Assembly: GCA_002509405.1 (NCBI GenBank)
Contig: DAVO01000030.1
Location: forward strand, 1-64,000
Direction of reading: 5' to 3'
Origin: Methanomassiliicoccaceae archaeon UBA72
GTDB taxonomy: Archaea; Thermoplasmatota; Thermoplasmata; Methanomassiliicoccales; Methanomethylophilaceae
Length of the DNA: 64,000 nt
Positions 35,178-44,725 of this stretch are shown in pieces. The notes beneath the pieces were generated by a model that saw only the letters and a list, made by a program, of their open reading frames with translations, made no database searches and had not been told where the DNA came from. The translations under genes were made by a program, and so were the position numbers. Each line of letters starts with the position of its first letter. Position 1 is the stretch's first letter.

Positions 35178-35612
35178 TCAGTCCTGGAACTTGGGATTCA
35201 TCTTTCCGGGCGAGGCCAGTGCCTTGAAGATAGGCATGAAAACCTGTCCGGAACTGAAGCCCTCGGTCTTGTTGAGGCCCAGAAGTTCAGGCTCCTGGTT
35301 GTTTGTTATTATTATCTTGTACCTCTGCTCCGCGCCTTCCACAGTAAGCAGCGGAGCATCATAGGCCTTCGCGACCTCCAGAGCGGTCTCCGCTACGTTC
35401 TGAATGTCTTCGGGGTTCATGGAGTCGGGCACATACACCATGAACGAGCACTCTCCGGTTTCGCCGTTCATCATGAACCTTACGTCGGATCCTTCCAGGC
35501 AGGCTCTGAATCTGTCGGCCTTTTCACCGTCACCCGAAAGCTCGCCCATCCTTTCGATGAAAACATATGGTATATCGATATAGATGGCTTCTTTGCCGAG
35601 AATGCTCCACAT
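35178..35612 (-). CDS. unknown soluble protein convergent with the membrane-protein gene
   Basis: 144 aa from the ATG at 35612. The frame is open to 35777, but that extension crosses the trpS start and promoter, so a shorter form is likely. Mixed alpha/beta: EAIYIDIPYVFIERMGEL, CSFMVYVPDSMNPEDIQNVA, then YKIIITNNQEPELLG. No family recognised. It abuts the stop of the membrane-protein gene and is divergent from trpS. Confidence 0.65.
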   Translation of the reverse strand: MWSILGKEAIYIDIPYVFIERMGELSGDGEKADRFRACLEGSDVRFMMNGETGECSFMVYVPDSMNPEDIQNVAETALEVAKAYDAPLLTVEGAEQRYKIIITNNQEPELLGLNKTEGFSSGQVFMPIFKALASPGKMNPKFQD

Positions 35613-35730
35613 GTTGAAGTGATTTCCAATTAGATAGATAATGGATTCGTTTTCTGGACTCTTCCGCGGAAACAACAGTGGCACATCATAAAGGTTAAAA
35701 TCGTTGTGGTGCGTGAAGGTTCCGTTCGCA

Positions 35731-36867
35731 ATGACAGAGGATTTCAAAGTCACGCCCTGGGAGGTCACCGGGGACATAGATTACGGCCTTCTCCAGGAAA
35801 GGTTCGGCACGACGCCGATAGACGGCGCGCTTCTCGAAAGGCTTTCCAAGCACGGTGATGTGCACCCGATGCTGAGGCGCGGCATATTCTATTCCCACAG
35901 GGACCTCAATCAGCTGCTCGACGGTTATGAAAAAGGAAAGGGATTCTTCCTCTATACGGGAAGGGGACCGTCCGGGAACACCCATCTGGGCCACATGATG
36001 CCCTGGATATTCAACAAGTGGATCCAGGACACCTTCAGGGTGCCAATGCTGTTCCAGATGACCGACGACGAGAAGTTCCTTTTCAAGGACCTGACGCTCG
36101 ACGACACCAGACGCATGGCCTACGAGAACGCACTGGACTTTGTAGCCCTGGGATTCGATCCCGATAAAACGAAGATAATCCTCGACACGGAGAACATCAA
36201 GTCCCTTTACCCGATAGCTCTGAAGGTATCGAAAAAGGTGACTTTCTCGACGGCCAAAGCGGTGTTCGGGTTCGACAACTCCACCAACCTCGGCTCAGTG
36301 TTCTTCACTTCCATACAGGCCGCCCCGGCGTTCCTCCCCACAGAAGAGGCGGGCACGCAGGTCCCGTGCCTGATACCCTGCGGCATAGATCAGGACCCGC
36401 ACTTCAGAGTGGCAAGGGACGTCGCCCCGGGGCTCGGGTACCCTAAGCCCGCTATGATCTATTGCAAGATGTTCCCCGGGCTGGGGGGCGGAGATAAGAT
36501 GTCCTCCTCAGATGAGAACGCGACCATCTACACCACCGACGGCCCGAAATCGGTAAAAAAGAAAGTGGGCAGAGCCTTCACCGGCGGGTGCGTGTCCGTC
36601 GAAGAACAGAGAGAGAAGGGGGGTAACCCCGAGGTCTGCGCTGTGTTCAAGTATTATTTCTACATGTTCGAAAAGGACGATTCCAAGATCAACGAGCTTG
36701 CTGACAGATGTCGCTCGGGATGCATACTGTGCGGAGAGTGCAAGGCCGAACTGACGGTAAGGATAAACCTGTTCCTGGAGGAACATCAGGCAAAGCGTGA
36801 GGAGGCCCGCAAGATCGTCGGGGACATGACCTACGGCGGGTTCAAATGGAATAAGGACGGCGAATAA
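35731..36867 (+). CDS. trpS: tryptophanyl-tRNA synthetase, archaeal/eukaryal type
   Basis: 378 aa. Class I signature 1 GPSGNTHLGHM (~76-86, HIGH equivalent) and KMSSSD (~252-257) are present. The N-terminus VTPWEVTGDIDYGLLQERFG is the archaeal/eukaryal type. I use the ATG at 35731; nine upstream in-frame codons are probably not translated. It is followed after 1 nt by pheS and ends in TAA. Confidence 0.95.
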   Translation: MTEDFKVTPWEVTGDIDYGLLQERFGTTPIDGALLERLSKHGDVHPMLRRGIFYSHRDLNQLLDGYEKGKGFFLYTGRGPSGNTHLGHMMPWIFNKWIQDTFRVPMLFQMTDDEKFLFKDLTLDDTRRMAYENALDFVALGFDPDKTKIILDTENIKSLYPIALKVSKKVTFSTAKAVFGFDNSTNLGSVFFTSIQAAPAFLPTEEAGTQVPCLIPCGIDQDPHFRVARDVAPGLGYPKPAMIYCKMFPGLGGGDKMSSSDENATIYTTDGPKSVKKKVGRAFTGGCVSVEEQREKGGNPEVCAVFKYYFYMFEKDDSKINELADRCRSGCILCGECKAELTVRINLFLEEHQAKREEARKIVGDMTYGGFKWNKDGE

Positions 36868-36868
36868 G

Positions 36869-38386
36869 ATGGACCACGATGTTGCGGGAGGACTCAGCTA
36901 TAACGAGACAAAACTTTTGCTGGCACTTCAGGCTGCAGGAGGAAAGGCCTCTCCGGGAGATCTGATATCCAAATACGACTTCTCGATGGAGGTCGAAGTG
37001 ATGGGGGCCGCATCGTGGCTCGAGACCAAAGGTCTCGCAAAGATAACCGAAGAGAGCACGATGTTCTATGCCATCGGTGACGGGTCCGAAGCTGTAAAGG
37101 GGCTGCCTGAGAGGAGGGCGGTCGAGGCCATAGCCGCTGCAGGCGGCAAGATGGAGATGTCAAAACTTGCGGAGGCCATGCCCGGCGGAGAGGATAAGAT
37201 AGCAGTCGGATGGCTGAAAAGAAAAGGCCTGGCCGACATCGTCAAGGAAGGCGACTCCAAAACACTGGTTCTCACGGACAAGGGCAGGGGGTCTCTGGGG
37301 GAGAAACTGCCTGCTGAAGAATTCATGGAGCTGCTCATCAAAGGTCCCGTTGCCGAAAAGGATTCCGACAAGGACGCCGTTAACGAGCTGAAAGGACGCG
37401 GAGGGATAATCCGCGAGGCACCTGCGGTAGCCAGGGAGATCACGTTAACCGAAGAGGGCAGGAAAATAGCGGAATCGGGAATAGTGCTCAAGAAAGAGGT
37501 CACCGACATAACCGACCGTCTCATCCAGAGCGGCGACTGGCAGGGCGCAGAATACCGCAAATACGATGTGCGCACATTTGCGCCCGCCGTCTATCCGGCC
37601 AAGAGGTCCCCGATAACCAGGCTCAGCGACCAGGTCAGGCAGATGTTCCTCGACATGGGTTTTGTGGAGATGTCCTCCGATTACGTTCAGCCTTCCTTCT
37701 GGAACATGGACGTCCTTTTCACGCCCCAGGACCACCCGGCCAGAGACCTTCAGGACACATTCTATCTGGACAACCCGTCGTCGATACGCGAGGAGGACCA
37801 GGAGCTGGTAGGACGTGTCAAAGACCTACACGAGAACGGCGGAAACACCGGGTCCACCGGATGGGGAGGGTCATGGTCCAGGGGATTCTCCGAATCACCA
37901 ATACTGAGGACGCACAGCACCGTTAGCAGCATACGGTACCTGGCCGCCCATCCCGAGGCCCCCTGCAAGGCCTTCTCGATATCCAGGATATTCAGGAAAG
38001 AATCTATCGATTCGACACACCTCCCGGAATTCACTCAGATCGAGGGCATAGTGGTAGACGAGAATGCAAACTTCGATACACTTATCTCTATAATACGCGA
38101 GTTCTATGCCAGGATGGGATTTGATAAGATCCGCATCAGGCCGGCCTATTTCCCCTACACGGAGCCGTCACTGGAGCTGGAGGTCTTCTTCAACGGGAAG
38201 TGGATGGAGCTCGGAGGTGCCGGAATATTCAGGCCCGAGGTGGTTGCCCCCTTCGGCGTGAAACACCCTGTGCTTGCATGGGGCTTCGGCTTCGAAAGGC
38301 TGGCCATGCTCAAATGGAACATACGGGACATCCGTGAGCTCTACATATCCGACCTGGACACCCTCAAGAGCAGCAGGACTTTCTGA
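36869..38386 (+). CDS. pheS: phenylalanyl-tRNA synthetase alpha subunit
   Basis: 505 aa. The first ~200 residues are winged-helix modules (NETKLLLALQAAGGKASPGD), as in archaeal/eukaryal PheRS alpha. The class II core follows: motif 1 near HPARDLQDTFYL, motif 2 FSISRIFRKESIDSTHLPEF and motif 3 WGFGFERLAMLKWNIRDIRE. The beta subunit is not in this window. Its stop is directly next to that of the convergent regulator gene. Confidence 0.94.
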   Translation: MDHDVAGGLSYNETKLLLALQAAGGKASPGDLISKYDFSMEVEVMGAASWLETKGLAKITEESTMFYAIGDGSEAVKGLPERRAVEAIAAAGGKMEMSKLAEAMPGGEDKIAVGWLKRKGLADIVKEGDSKTLVLTDKGRGSLGEKLPAEEFMELLIKGPVAEKDSDKDAVNELKGRGGIIREAPAVAREITLTEEGRKIAESGIVLKKEVTDITDRLIQSGDWQGAEYRKYDVRTFAPAVYPAKRSPITRLSDQVRQMFLDMGFVEMSSDYVQPSFWNMDVLFTPQDHPARDLQDTFYLDNPSSIREEDQELVGRVKDLHENGGNTGSTGWGGSWSRGFSESPILRTHSTVSSIRYLAAHPEAPCKAFSISRIFRKESIDSTHLPEFTQIEGIVVDENANFDTLISIIREFYARMGFDKIRIRPAYFPYTEPSLELEVFFNGKWMELGGAGIFRPEVVAPFGVKHPVLAWGFGFERLAMLKWNIRDIRELYISDLDTLKSSRTF

Positions 38387-39610
38387 TCAGTAGAAAACAG
38401 GGACGCCCCTGCCCGACCCGACAGCCTCGGCCAGCGACCGTATTCCATCTCTGCGCTCTTCGTTCCTGCACGAGGCCAGGGCCTTCCCCAGTATGCTCAG
38501 GCAACCTTCTCTGTCTCCTCGCATATACGCCGTGCCCGCCCGAAGGACCAATATCTCGTCAAGGCGGGAGATCTCCCCCGTTTCGATGAACTTCGTTACA
38601 GTATCGGACAGAGACCTGTCCGCTTCTTCGTATCTGCCTAGAGCGTAAAGAGACCTGCCGACCAGCAAAGCAGATCTGGCGGTGCCCCTATGAGCATAGA
38701 TCTTCTCGGCGTCCGCAAGGGATCCCTCCGGGTCCTTCCTGATGAGCTTAGATTCGGCGCGGACGATGCAAGCCTCGTCCGAACCCAATCTTTCCAGTTC
38801 CTGCGCGGCCTTTTCAGCGAATTCCGCATCTCCGCACGCCACGGCGATTCCGGCCCTGACGCTCCAGGACGCCAAAGGATTCCTGACCGGATCGGCCATG
38901 CCCTTGACGGTTTCCAAAAGATCGTCGTTATGATTCTCCAGGAATTCTGCGCCCCTGCCGACCAGCAGACGGTCCGCCTCCACCGAACGACCGGCCGCTG
39001 AAAGATGATAAAGCCGTTCCTGGTCGTCGCAGAGGTTGTCAATCCACCAGTCCGCGGCTGCGCTGTTCCACTTCCTTACCGATTCGGGGTCCACTGCGGC
39101 CAAGTATCGTTTTTTGACCTCCGGAGATATGCATACAACGCCCTCGTGGGTGGCCGGGACGACCCCCGAATCCGTGGGAGGAAGAAGCTTCTTGTTCACG
39201 GGAACTCTGATGACGCATGCAAGTCCCAGAGCGTCCCTGTCAGAGGGTCCGAGCTTGTCCCACATGAGGCCCGGGTCGCATTTTCTCATGTCCAGAACGG
39301 TCTCGAAGGGAATTCCTGAATCTTCAAGCTTCTTTTTGACATGCTCCGCTTCGGTCCTCCCGTCGGGTTCCAGGTAGTAGACCTTACGTCTGATGCCCGA
39401 GCCGATCACATGGACCTGGTTCTCCCTTACCTTTCCCGATTGCCTAAGCTTCTTCAGCTCAAGCGAGGAATGGGCTCTGGATATTCCCAATGCGGCGGCG
39501 ATGCCGTCCTGCGTCAGGTCGAACGGCAGGTTATAGACCTCCTCCTCGTTGACCATCCTGAATCTGCTGAGATGCAGGAGGATCCTCTCTCGTATCGTTG
39601 TGTTCTCCAT
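38387..39610 (-). CDS. winged-helix protein with TPR-like C-terminal region
   Basis: 407 aa from the ATG at 39610 (MENTTIRERILLHL); a TATA-like GACTATATGC lies just upstream on the minus strand, inside the longer open frame. Residues ~1-90 hold a winged helix (TQDGIAAALGISRAHSSLEL, KVYYLEPDGRTEAEHVKKKL). The rest is a chain of short helical repeats of TPR type (SLADAEKIYAHRGTARSALL; LYALGRYEEADRSLSDTV; TAYMRGDREGCLSILGKAL). The design resembles one-component regulators that sense by protein contact. Targets are unknown; dtdA is divergent. Confidence 0.7.
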   Translation of the reverse strand: MENTTIRERILLHLSRFRMVNEEEVYNLPFDLTQDGIAAALGISRAHSSLELKKLRQSGKVRENQVHVIGSGIRRKVYYLEPDGRTEAEHVKKKLEDSGIPFETVLDMRKCDPGLMWDKLGPSDRDALGLACVIRVPVNKKLLPPTDSGVVPATHEGVVCISPEVKKRYLAAVDPESVRKWNSAAADWWIDNLCDDQERLYHLSAAGRSVEADRLLVGRGAEFLENHNDDLLETVKGMADPVRNPLASWSVRAGIAVACGDAEFAEKAAQELERLGSDEACIVRAESKLIRKDPEGSLADAEKIYAHRGTARSALLVGRSLYALGRYEEADRSLSDTVTKFIETGEISRLDEILVLRAGTAYMRGDREGCLSILGKALASCRNEERRDGIRSLAEAVGSGRGVPVFY

Positions 39611-39690
39611 TTTAACGGCCATTGATGGAGGTGTGCGCATATAGTCTTTCTAGTATCATCGTATATATTCCGTCGATGTTGGGGCAGGCG

Positions 39691-40527
39691 ATGAAAAGGC
39701 TTTTGGTCTGCAGCGAACCCGATATTCCTTCGGCCAACATGCGAGACTGTCTGTTGGATATGCTGGACTGGGAAGACGCCGGCCGTGATGAAGGAGCGGT
39801 CATGATGCGCCAAGGAGACACGTTCATGCTCTCATCCAAACGATGGCATGTCGATTTCGAGGATGTCCTCGAGATAACGAGGAAATTCGGCGCAGACCCG
39901 GACATGGTGATATTCATGTCCAGGCATTCGTCGGAAAGCGGGCGCCCTGCGTTGACCGTGCACCCTATAGGCAACTACCACGGCAATGAACTCGGCGGAA
40001 GGCCCCGGGAGCTTGTAAGGTCCGCACCTGGATACATGACAGACGCGCTGAGGCGCATATCAAAGCTAAATGACATGGAAGGTACGCAGGTATGCTTCGA
40101 AGTCACGCATCATGGCCCTTGGGTCGACCGGCCAACGTTCTTTATCGAGGTCGGAAGCGACGCTTCCCACTGGGGCAACAGGCATGCGGCAGACATATTG
40201 GCACATGTGCTTGCAACCAATACGAGCAGCGAAAATCCGGCCGTCGTGGGTGTGGGCGGAGGACATTACGCACCTAGGTTCACCGAGGCGGCACTTAGCC
40301 TTAAGGCGGACTTCGGACACATGGTCCCGAACTACCAGATCGAAGGCAGGGACGACGAAGACGTCTCCAGGATGCTCCGCGAAGCATGCAGGGCCACCGG
40401 CACCAAACTCATATTCCTGCACAAGAAGTCGATGAAGGGTCCCCAGGCCGCAAGGATAAAAGATCTGGCGGCATCGGAGGGGCTGGAGATTGTCGGTTCG
40501 TCGGACTTCGATCCCCTTAATCAATGA
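39691..40527 (+). CDS. dtdA: D-aminoacyl-tRNA deacylase (archaeal DtdA)
   Basis: 278 aa. Frees tRNA from wrongly attached D-amino acids. Conserved: FMSRHSSESGRPALTVHPIG (His-containing site), CFEVTHHGPWVDRPTFFIEV, and GVGGGHYAPRFTEAAL. I chose the ATG at 39691 because GTATATATTCC at 39660-39670 would start transcription only a few nt before it; longer in-frame starts lie upstream of that. Its 3' end overlaps the convergent pyrH by 7 nt. Confidence 0.94.
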   Translation: MKRLLVCSEPDIPSANMRDCLLDMLDWEDAGRDEGAVMMRQGDTFMLSSKRWHVDFEDVLEITRKFGADPDMVIFMSRHSSESGRPALTVHPIGNYHGNELGGRPRELVRSAPGYMTDALRRISKLNDMEGTQVCFEVTHHGPWVDRPTFFIEVGSDASHWGNRHAADILAHVLATNTSSENPAVVGVGGGHYAPRFTEAALSLKADFGHMVPNYQIEGRDDEDVSRMLREACRATGTKLIFLHKKSMKGPQAARIKDLAASEGLEIVGSSDFDPLNQ

Positions 40528-41237
40528 GATCTGACAACTGTACCTTTTATCTTCTGGCCGAGTATCGCGGACCTGAGGTCTTTTAGGTCCCTTCCGTGGA
40601 CCATGAAGATGTCGATCTTGTGGTTCTTGGCGATTTCTACCCCCAGAGGATCGAATATTCCTGATTTCGACGCGCCGTGCTCGCCGTATACAAGCTCTTC
40701 GAGCCGGTTGATCGTTATTTCCGAATATCGTTCCGCGCCGGGAACGGTCTGTGGGTCATCGGAGTACACCGCGTCCACCGACGTAGCGTTCACAATCCTG
40801 TCGGCCTTCAGCTCTCTGGCGAGCATAGATGCCACCCCGTCGGTGGTGTGACCCGGCTCTGTCCCGCCCATGACGACGATCTCTCCTTCTTCGGATCGCG
40901 AGACGGCTTCTTCCACCGTCTCGGGGATGTCAGGGTAGTTGCCGTAACCCAGCGCCATGTCCAGGAGGCCGGCGTTCATCCTCGTGGCGCTGATGCCGAA
41001 AAGGTCCTGCTGGTACATTGTACCGCCGATCTCAGAACCGGTCTGCGCGTAGTATCTGGCGGTCTTTCCTCCGCCGCATACCACTGATATATGGACTTCA
41101 GAGGACAATTCTTTCAGAAGTGCGGCTAGTTCGCCTATGTACCTGCCGTCGTTCCTCCCGGGTATGAGGATCGAACCGCCTATCGAGACAACTACTTTCT
41201 CCGTTATATCACCAATACTTATATTACGGAGGCTCAC
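40521..41237 (-). CDS. pyrH: uridylate kinase (UMP kinase)
   Basis: 238 aa, amino-acid-kinase fold. Makes UDP from UMP. VVVSIGGSILIPG at the N-terminus, CGGGKTARYYAQ (~55-66), GGTEPGHTTDGVASMLA (~124-140) and the nucleotide-binding NATSVDAVYSDDP are visible. Archaeal type. Divergent from aRF1. Confidence 0.92.
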   Translation of the reverse strand: MSLRNISIGDITEKVVVSIGGSILIPGRNDGRYIGELAALLKELSSEVHISVVCGGGKTARYYAQTGSEIGGTMYQQDLFGISATRMNAGLLDMALGYGNYPDIPETVEEAVSRSEEGEIVVMGGTEPGHTTDGVASMLARELKADRIVNATSVDAVYSDDPQTVPGAERYSEITINRLEELVYGEHGASKSGIFDPLGVEIAKNHKIDIFMVHGRDLKDLRSAILGQKIKGTVVRSH

Positions 41238-41264
41238 TTGACATAAAAATATTAGGTGCGTACA

Positions 41265-42497
41265 ATGGGCGATTCGAGTACGTTGGACAGGGCAAGGTAC
41301 GATTTCAAGAAGGCGATGCAGGAGATCACGCAGTATCGAGGCCGAGGCACAGAGCTTATATCGGTCTACGTACCCGAGTCCAAACAGATCTCGGACGTCA
41401 TGTCCTATCTCAGAGAGGAACAGTCCCAGGCCTCTAACATCAAGTCCAAGACCACGATGAAGAACGTCACAAGCGCCATAGATTCCATAGCTTCCCGCCT
41501 GAAAACATACAAGTCGCCACCGCCCAACGGACTTGTCATATTCTGCGGAGAGGTGCCCCGGGCAGGGGACCAGACCAAGATGGTCCAGTACACGGTCGTC
41601 CCTCCGGAGCCGATAACGGCATTCTTGTACAGGTGCGACTCGGAGTTCTTCACCGAGCCTCTCGAGGCAATGCTCCTGGACAAGACATCATATGGTCTGA
41701 TAACCATCGACAGGAGGGAGGCCACAATAGGCATAGTGAGCGGCTCCAGGATATCGATCCTGAAGCATTTCGACTCCCTCGTCCCCAGCAAGCACCACCA
41801 GGGAGGGCAGTCATCCGTCCGTTTCGAACGCTTGATCGAGATCGCAGCCCACGAATTCTACAAGAAGGTCGCCGATTACTGCACCGAGGCGTTTTTGGAC
41901 AAGCCCGAGCTCAAAGGCATAGTGGTCGGAGGACCCGGTGCTACAAAGGATTTCTTCATCAAAGAAGAATACATGCACCACGAGCTTAGAAAGAAGGTCG
42001 TCTCACCCCTGTTCGATACCGGGAACACCGATGAGTCGGGAATAAGGGAATTGGTCGAAATGGCCAAGGACACCATGGAAGGCATCAAGCTTACCGAAGA
42101 GAAAAAGCATGTGCAGAGGCTCCTTGATGAGATCAGGAAGCAGGACGGAGGACTGTCAGCATACGGTTACCAGGACGTCCGGGCCGCGACCGAGGCAGGG
42201 GCGGTGGACACGCTTCTGATATCCGAAGCCCTCAACAAGAGGCACATAACTCTCGAGTGCCAGTCAGGTCACGTAACTAAGGAGATAGTAGATAATTCCG
42301 AAGGCAAGCACTTGTGCAGCGAGTGCGGCCAGTCGGCGCAGGTAATCGAAGACAACGACCTCGTCGACGAGTTCTTCGAGATAGCTGAAGGCTTCGGTAC
42401 GAGTCTCCAGATCATTTCTCCGGAATCGGAGGAAGGGGACATGTTGGTCAAAGCGTTCGGAGGAATAGCGGCGATCCTCAGGTACAAATTGTCATAA
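41265..42497 (+). CDS. prf1: peptide chain release factor aRF1
   Basis: 410 aa. Recognises stop codons and triggers peptide release. The stop-reading NIKS motif (ASNIKSKTTMKN, ~62-65), the GGQ tip (SKHHQGGQSSVRF, ~182-184) and a C-terminal domain with a zinc-like Cys pair (CSECG) are present. I use the ATG at 41265; the GTG at 41256 is in frame. If the organism decodes TAG as pyrrolysine, this factor must compete or discriminate at TAG. Ends in TAA. Confidence 0.95.
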   Translation: MGDSSTLDRARYDFKKAMQEITQYRGRGTELISVYVPESKQISDVMSYLREEQSQASNIKSKTTMKNVTSAIDSIASRLKTYKSPPPNGLVIFCGEVPRAGDQTKMVQYTVVPPEPITAFLYRCDSEFFTEPLEAMLLDKTSYGLITIDRREATIGIVSGSRISILKHFDSLVPSKHHQGGQSSVRFERLIEIAAHEFYKKVADYCTEAFLDKPELKGIVVGGPGATKDFFIKEEYMHHELRKKVVSPLFDTGNTDESGIRELVEMAKDTMEGIKLTEEKKHVQRLLDEIRKQDGGLSAYGYQDVRAATEAGAVDTLLISEALNKRHITLECQSGHVTKEIVDNSEGKHLCSECGQSAQVIEDNDLVDEFFEIAEGFGTSLQIISPESEEGDMLVKAFGGIAAILRYKLS

Positions 42498-42509
42498 GGT
42501 GGTGGAAAA

Positions 42510-44228
42510 ATGGGCATAGCAGACGATTTCAGGAACGAGGTCGAAATTGCGACGAGGAATGCATTGGCCGAATCCGGCTCCGAGGCCGAGTTCATAATCG
42601 AGGTCCCTTCTGTAGGAGATGCCGACCTGGCGGTGCCTTGTTTCAACCTGGCCAAGACGATGAGAAAATCACCGAAAGACATAGCGGAGAAGCTGGCGGG
42701 CATGATAAGGCCCTCCGGGTCCATAAGCTCCGTTTCATCCCTGAACGGGTATGTTAATTTCACCATCGACCGCGGCATCCTGGTAACCGAGACGCTAAAC
42801 GAGATACTAACGAAAGGAGACGGTTACGGCAGCTTACCTCCGACAGGCGTCAGGGTCAACGTTGAGCACACATCGACGAACCCCACCGGGCCCATACACG
42901 TGGGCCGTGCCAGGAACCCGATAATAGGCGACACGCTGGCCAGATGCCTTAAGATGTGCGGCAACGAGGTCGTCACCGAATACTACGTCAACGATGTGGG
43001 GAAGCAGGTAGTTATCCTGACATGGGGCGTGGAGAACATCCCGAAAGGATCGGTCGAGGAGGAAGAACGGGACAAGACAGACCACAAGCTCGTAGCCTAC
43101 TACCGTAAAGCGAACAAGATGATGGAAGAGGACCCCGCCGTAGCCGAGCAGATATCGGACATGCTCAGGAGGTTCGAGGCAGGCGACCAGGAAGTGATAG
43201 GATCAGTGAGGCACACGGCCCAGATCATGCTCGAGGGTCTGAAGGAATCACTGGCGAATATCAACGTCGCCCTTGACAGGTACACGTGGGAATCGGACTT
43301 CATCGCGGACGGTTCTGCGGCCAGTGTGGTCTCCAGGATGAAAAGGACCGATTACGCCGGACAGACCGAAGACGGATCCTGGTATGTGGATCTGGCCGAG
43401 TTCGGGGTCAACGGCAAGAACACCAAGTTCACATTCACAAGGTCGGACGGGACGACCCTCTACACGACGAGGGACATTGCATACCATATGAGCAAGTTCT
43501 CGAGGTCCGACCGTGTGATAGACGTCCTGGGGGAGGACCAGAAGCTGGGGTCGCAGCAGCTGACGTATGCCCTGAGGATCCTGGGATGCGTTATGGAGCC
43601 GGAACCGATGTTCTATGCCTTCGTGTCGCTCCCGGAGGGCAAGATGTCCACAAGGAAGGGCGTCGTCGTCTACCTGGACGACCTGATAGACGAGGCCGTC
43701 GGACGCGCATACAAGGAGATAAAGAGCAGACGCGACGACATGAGCGAAGAGAGGATGCGCGGGATAGCCCGTGTCATCGGCGTCGGAGCAATAAGGTATA
43801 ACGTAGTCCGTGTCCAGCCTGAGAAACAGTTTGTCTTCACATGGAAAGAGGCGCTCAACTTCGACGGAAACAGCGGACCTTACCTCCAATATGTGCATGC
43901 CAGGGCATGCAGCATGCTCCGCAAGGCAGGGGATTTCGAACGCGATAACGATTCTTCGAAACTTACGGACGAGTATGAGATCAAGCTGGTCAAGGTACTT
44001 TCGAAATTCAGTTCCGTAATAGCGGAGGCAGGCAACCAGAAGAGGGTCCATGTCCTCCCGGCGTACGGGCACGAGGTCGCTTCTGCCTTCAACCAGTTCT
44101 ATGCCGCCGTGCCGGTCCTTTCTTCCGGCTCAAGCGCGAACGCGAGGCTGACCCTCGTCGAATGTTCAAAGATCGTTCTCAGGAACGTTCTGGAATGTCT
44201 AGGAATGGGTGCCCCGGAGGAGATGTGA
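42510..44228 (+). CDS. argS: arginyl-tRNA synthetase
   Basis: 572 aa, class I. N-terminal tRNA-binding domain, then HTSTNPTGPIHVGRARNPII (HIGH equivalent HVGR), the KMSTRKG loop replacing KMSKS (~380), and the C-terminal anticodon-binding all-helical domain (ALNFDGNSGPYLQYVHARAC). GGTGG lies before the ATG. Its TGA overlaps the next ATG. Confidence 0.95.
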   Translation: MGIADDFRNEVEIATRNALAESGSEAEFIIEVPSVGDADLAVPCFNLAKTMRKSPKDIAEKLAGMIRPSGSISSVSSLNGYVNFTIDRGILVTETLNEILTKGDGYGSLPPTGVRVNVEHTSTNPTGPIHVGRARNPIIGDTLARCLKMCGNEVVTEYYVNDVGKQVVILTWGVENIPKGSVEEEERDKTDHKLVAYYRKANKMMEEDPAVAEQISDMLRRFEAGDQEVIGSVRHTAQIMLEGLKESLANINVALDRYTWESDFIADGSAASVVSRMKRTDYAGQTEDGSWYVDLAEFGVNGKNTKFTFTRSDGTTLYTTRDIAYHMSKFSRSDRVIDVLGEDQKLGSQQLTYALRILGCVMEPEPMFYAFVSLPEGKMSTRKGVVVYLDDLIDEAVGRAYKEIKSRRDDMSEERMRGIARVIGVGAIRYNVVRVQPEKQFVFTWKEALNFDGNSGPYLQYVHARACSMLRKAGDFERDNDSSKLTDEYEIKLVKVLSKFSSVIAEAGNQKRVHVLPAYGHEVASAFNQFYAAVPVLSSGSSANARLTLVECSKIVLRNVLECLGMGAPEEM

Positions 44229-44725
44229 TGGAGATACGCAAACTCAAGCTGAAGGACCTTGAAGGGGTCCGCAAGCTGGAGATCTCCTGTATCAGAGAGT
44301 ACTTCAAAGAGACCATCGAGAACAAATGGGAGGAGCTGCCGGAAGAGTGGAAGGACAATCTGGGGGCCAGCAGCAGGAAGCATTTCAGAGCGTACCTGGA
44401 AAGCGGGCTGAGCTTCGTCGCGGTGGAGGACGACGAGGTCATCGGATTCCTGTTCGCCCAGATGTTACATCACATAGCCGATGCGGAGAATCTCGTATGG
44501 ATCGAGAATATGGGTGTGCATCCTTACTTCAGGCGCAACCAGATCGCGTACAGGTTGCTGACCGCATGCCTTAAGGAAGGCATAGCCCAGGGAGCGGACG
44601 TTGCCCACAGCACGATCCAGCCGGAGAACGCGCCCTCGATACTGCTTCACAAGAAGGCCGGATTCTTCATGGACCCCCGCCAGGTCGCACTTATGGACCT
44701 AAGGGACCCCAAGCTCAGACTCTGA
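44228..44725 (+). CDS. GNAT-family N-acetyltransferase
   Basis: 165 aa. N-terminal MEIRKLKLKDLEGVRKLEIS, strands SFVAVEDDEVIGFLFAQML and VWIENMGVHPYFRRNQIAYR (acetyl-CoA loop), then ENAPSILLHKKAGF. The general layout resembles N-terminal acetyltransferases such as RimI, but the substrate is not determined. Coupled to argS by one shared base; its end overlaps the convergent lplA by 11 nt. Confidence 0.85.
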   Translation: MEIRKLKLKDLEGVRKLEISCIREYFKETIENKWEELPEEWKDNLGASSRKHFRAYLESGLSFVAVEDDEVIGFLFAQMLHHIADAENLVWIENMGVHPYFRRNQIAYRLLTACLKEGIAQGADVAHSTIQPENAPSILLHKKAGFFMDPRQVALMDLRDPKLRL

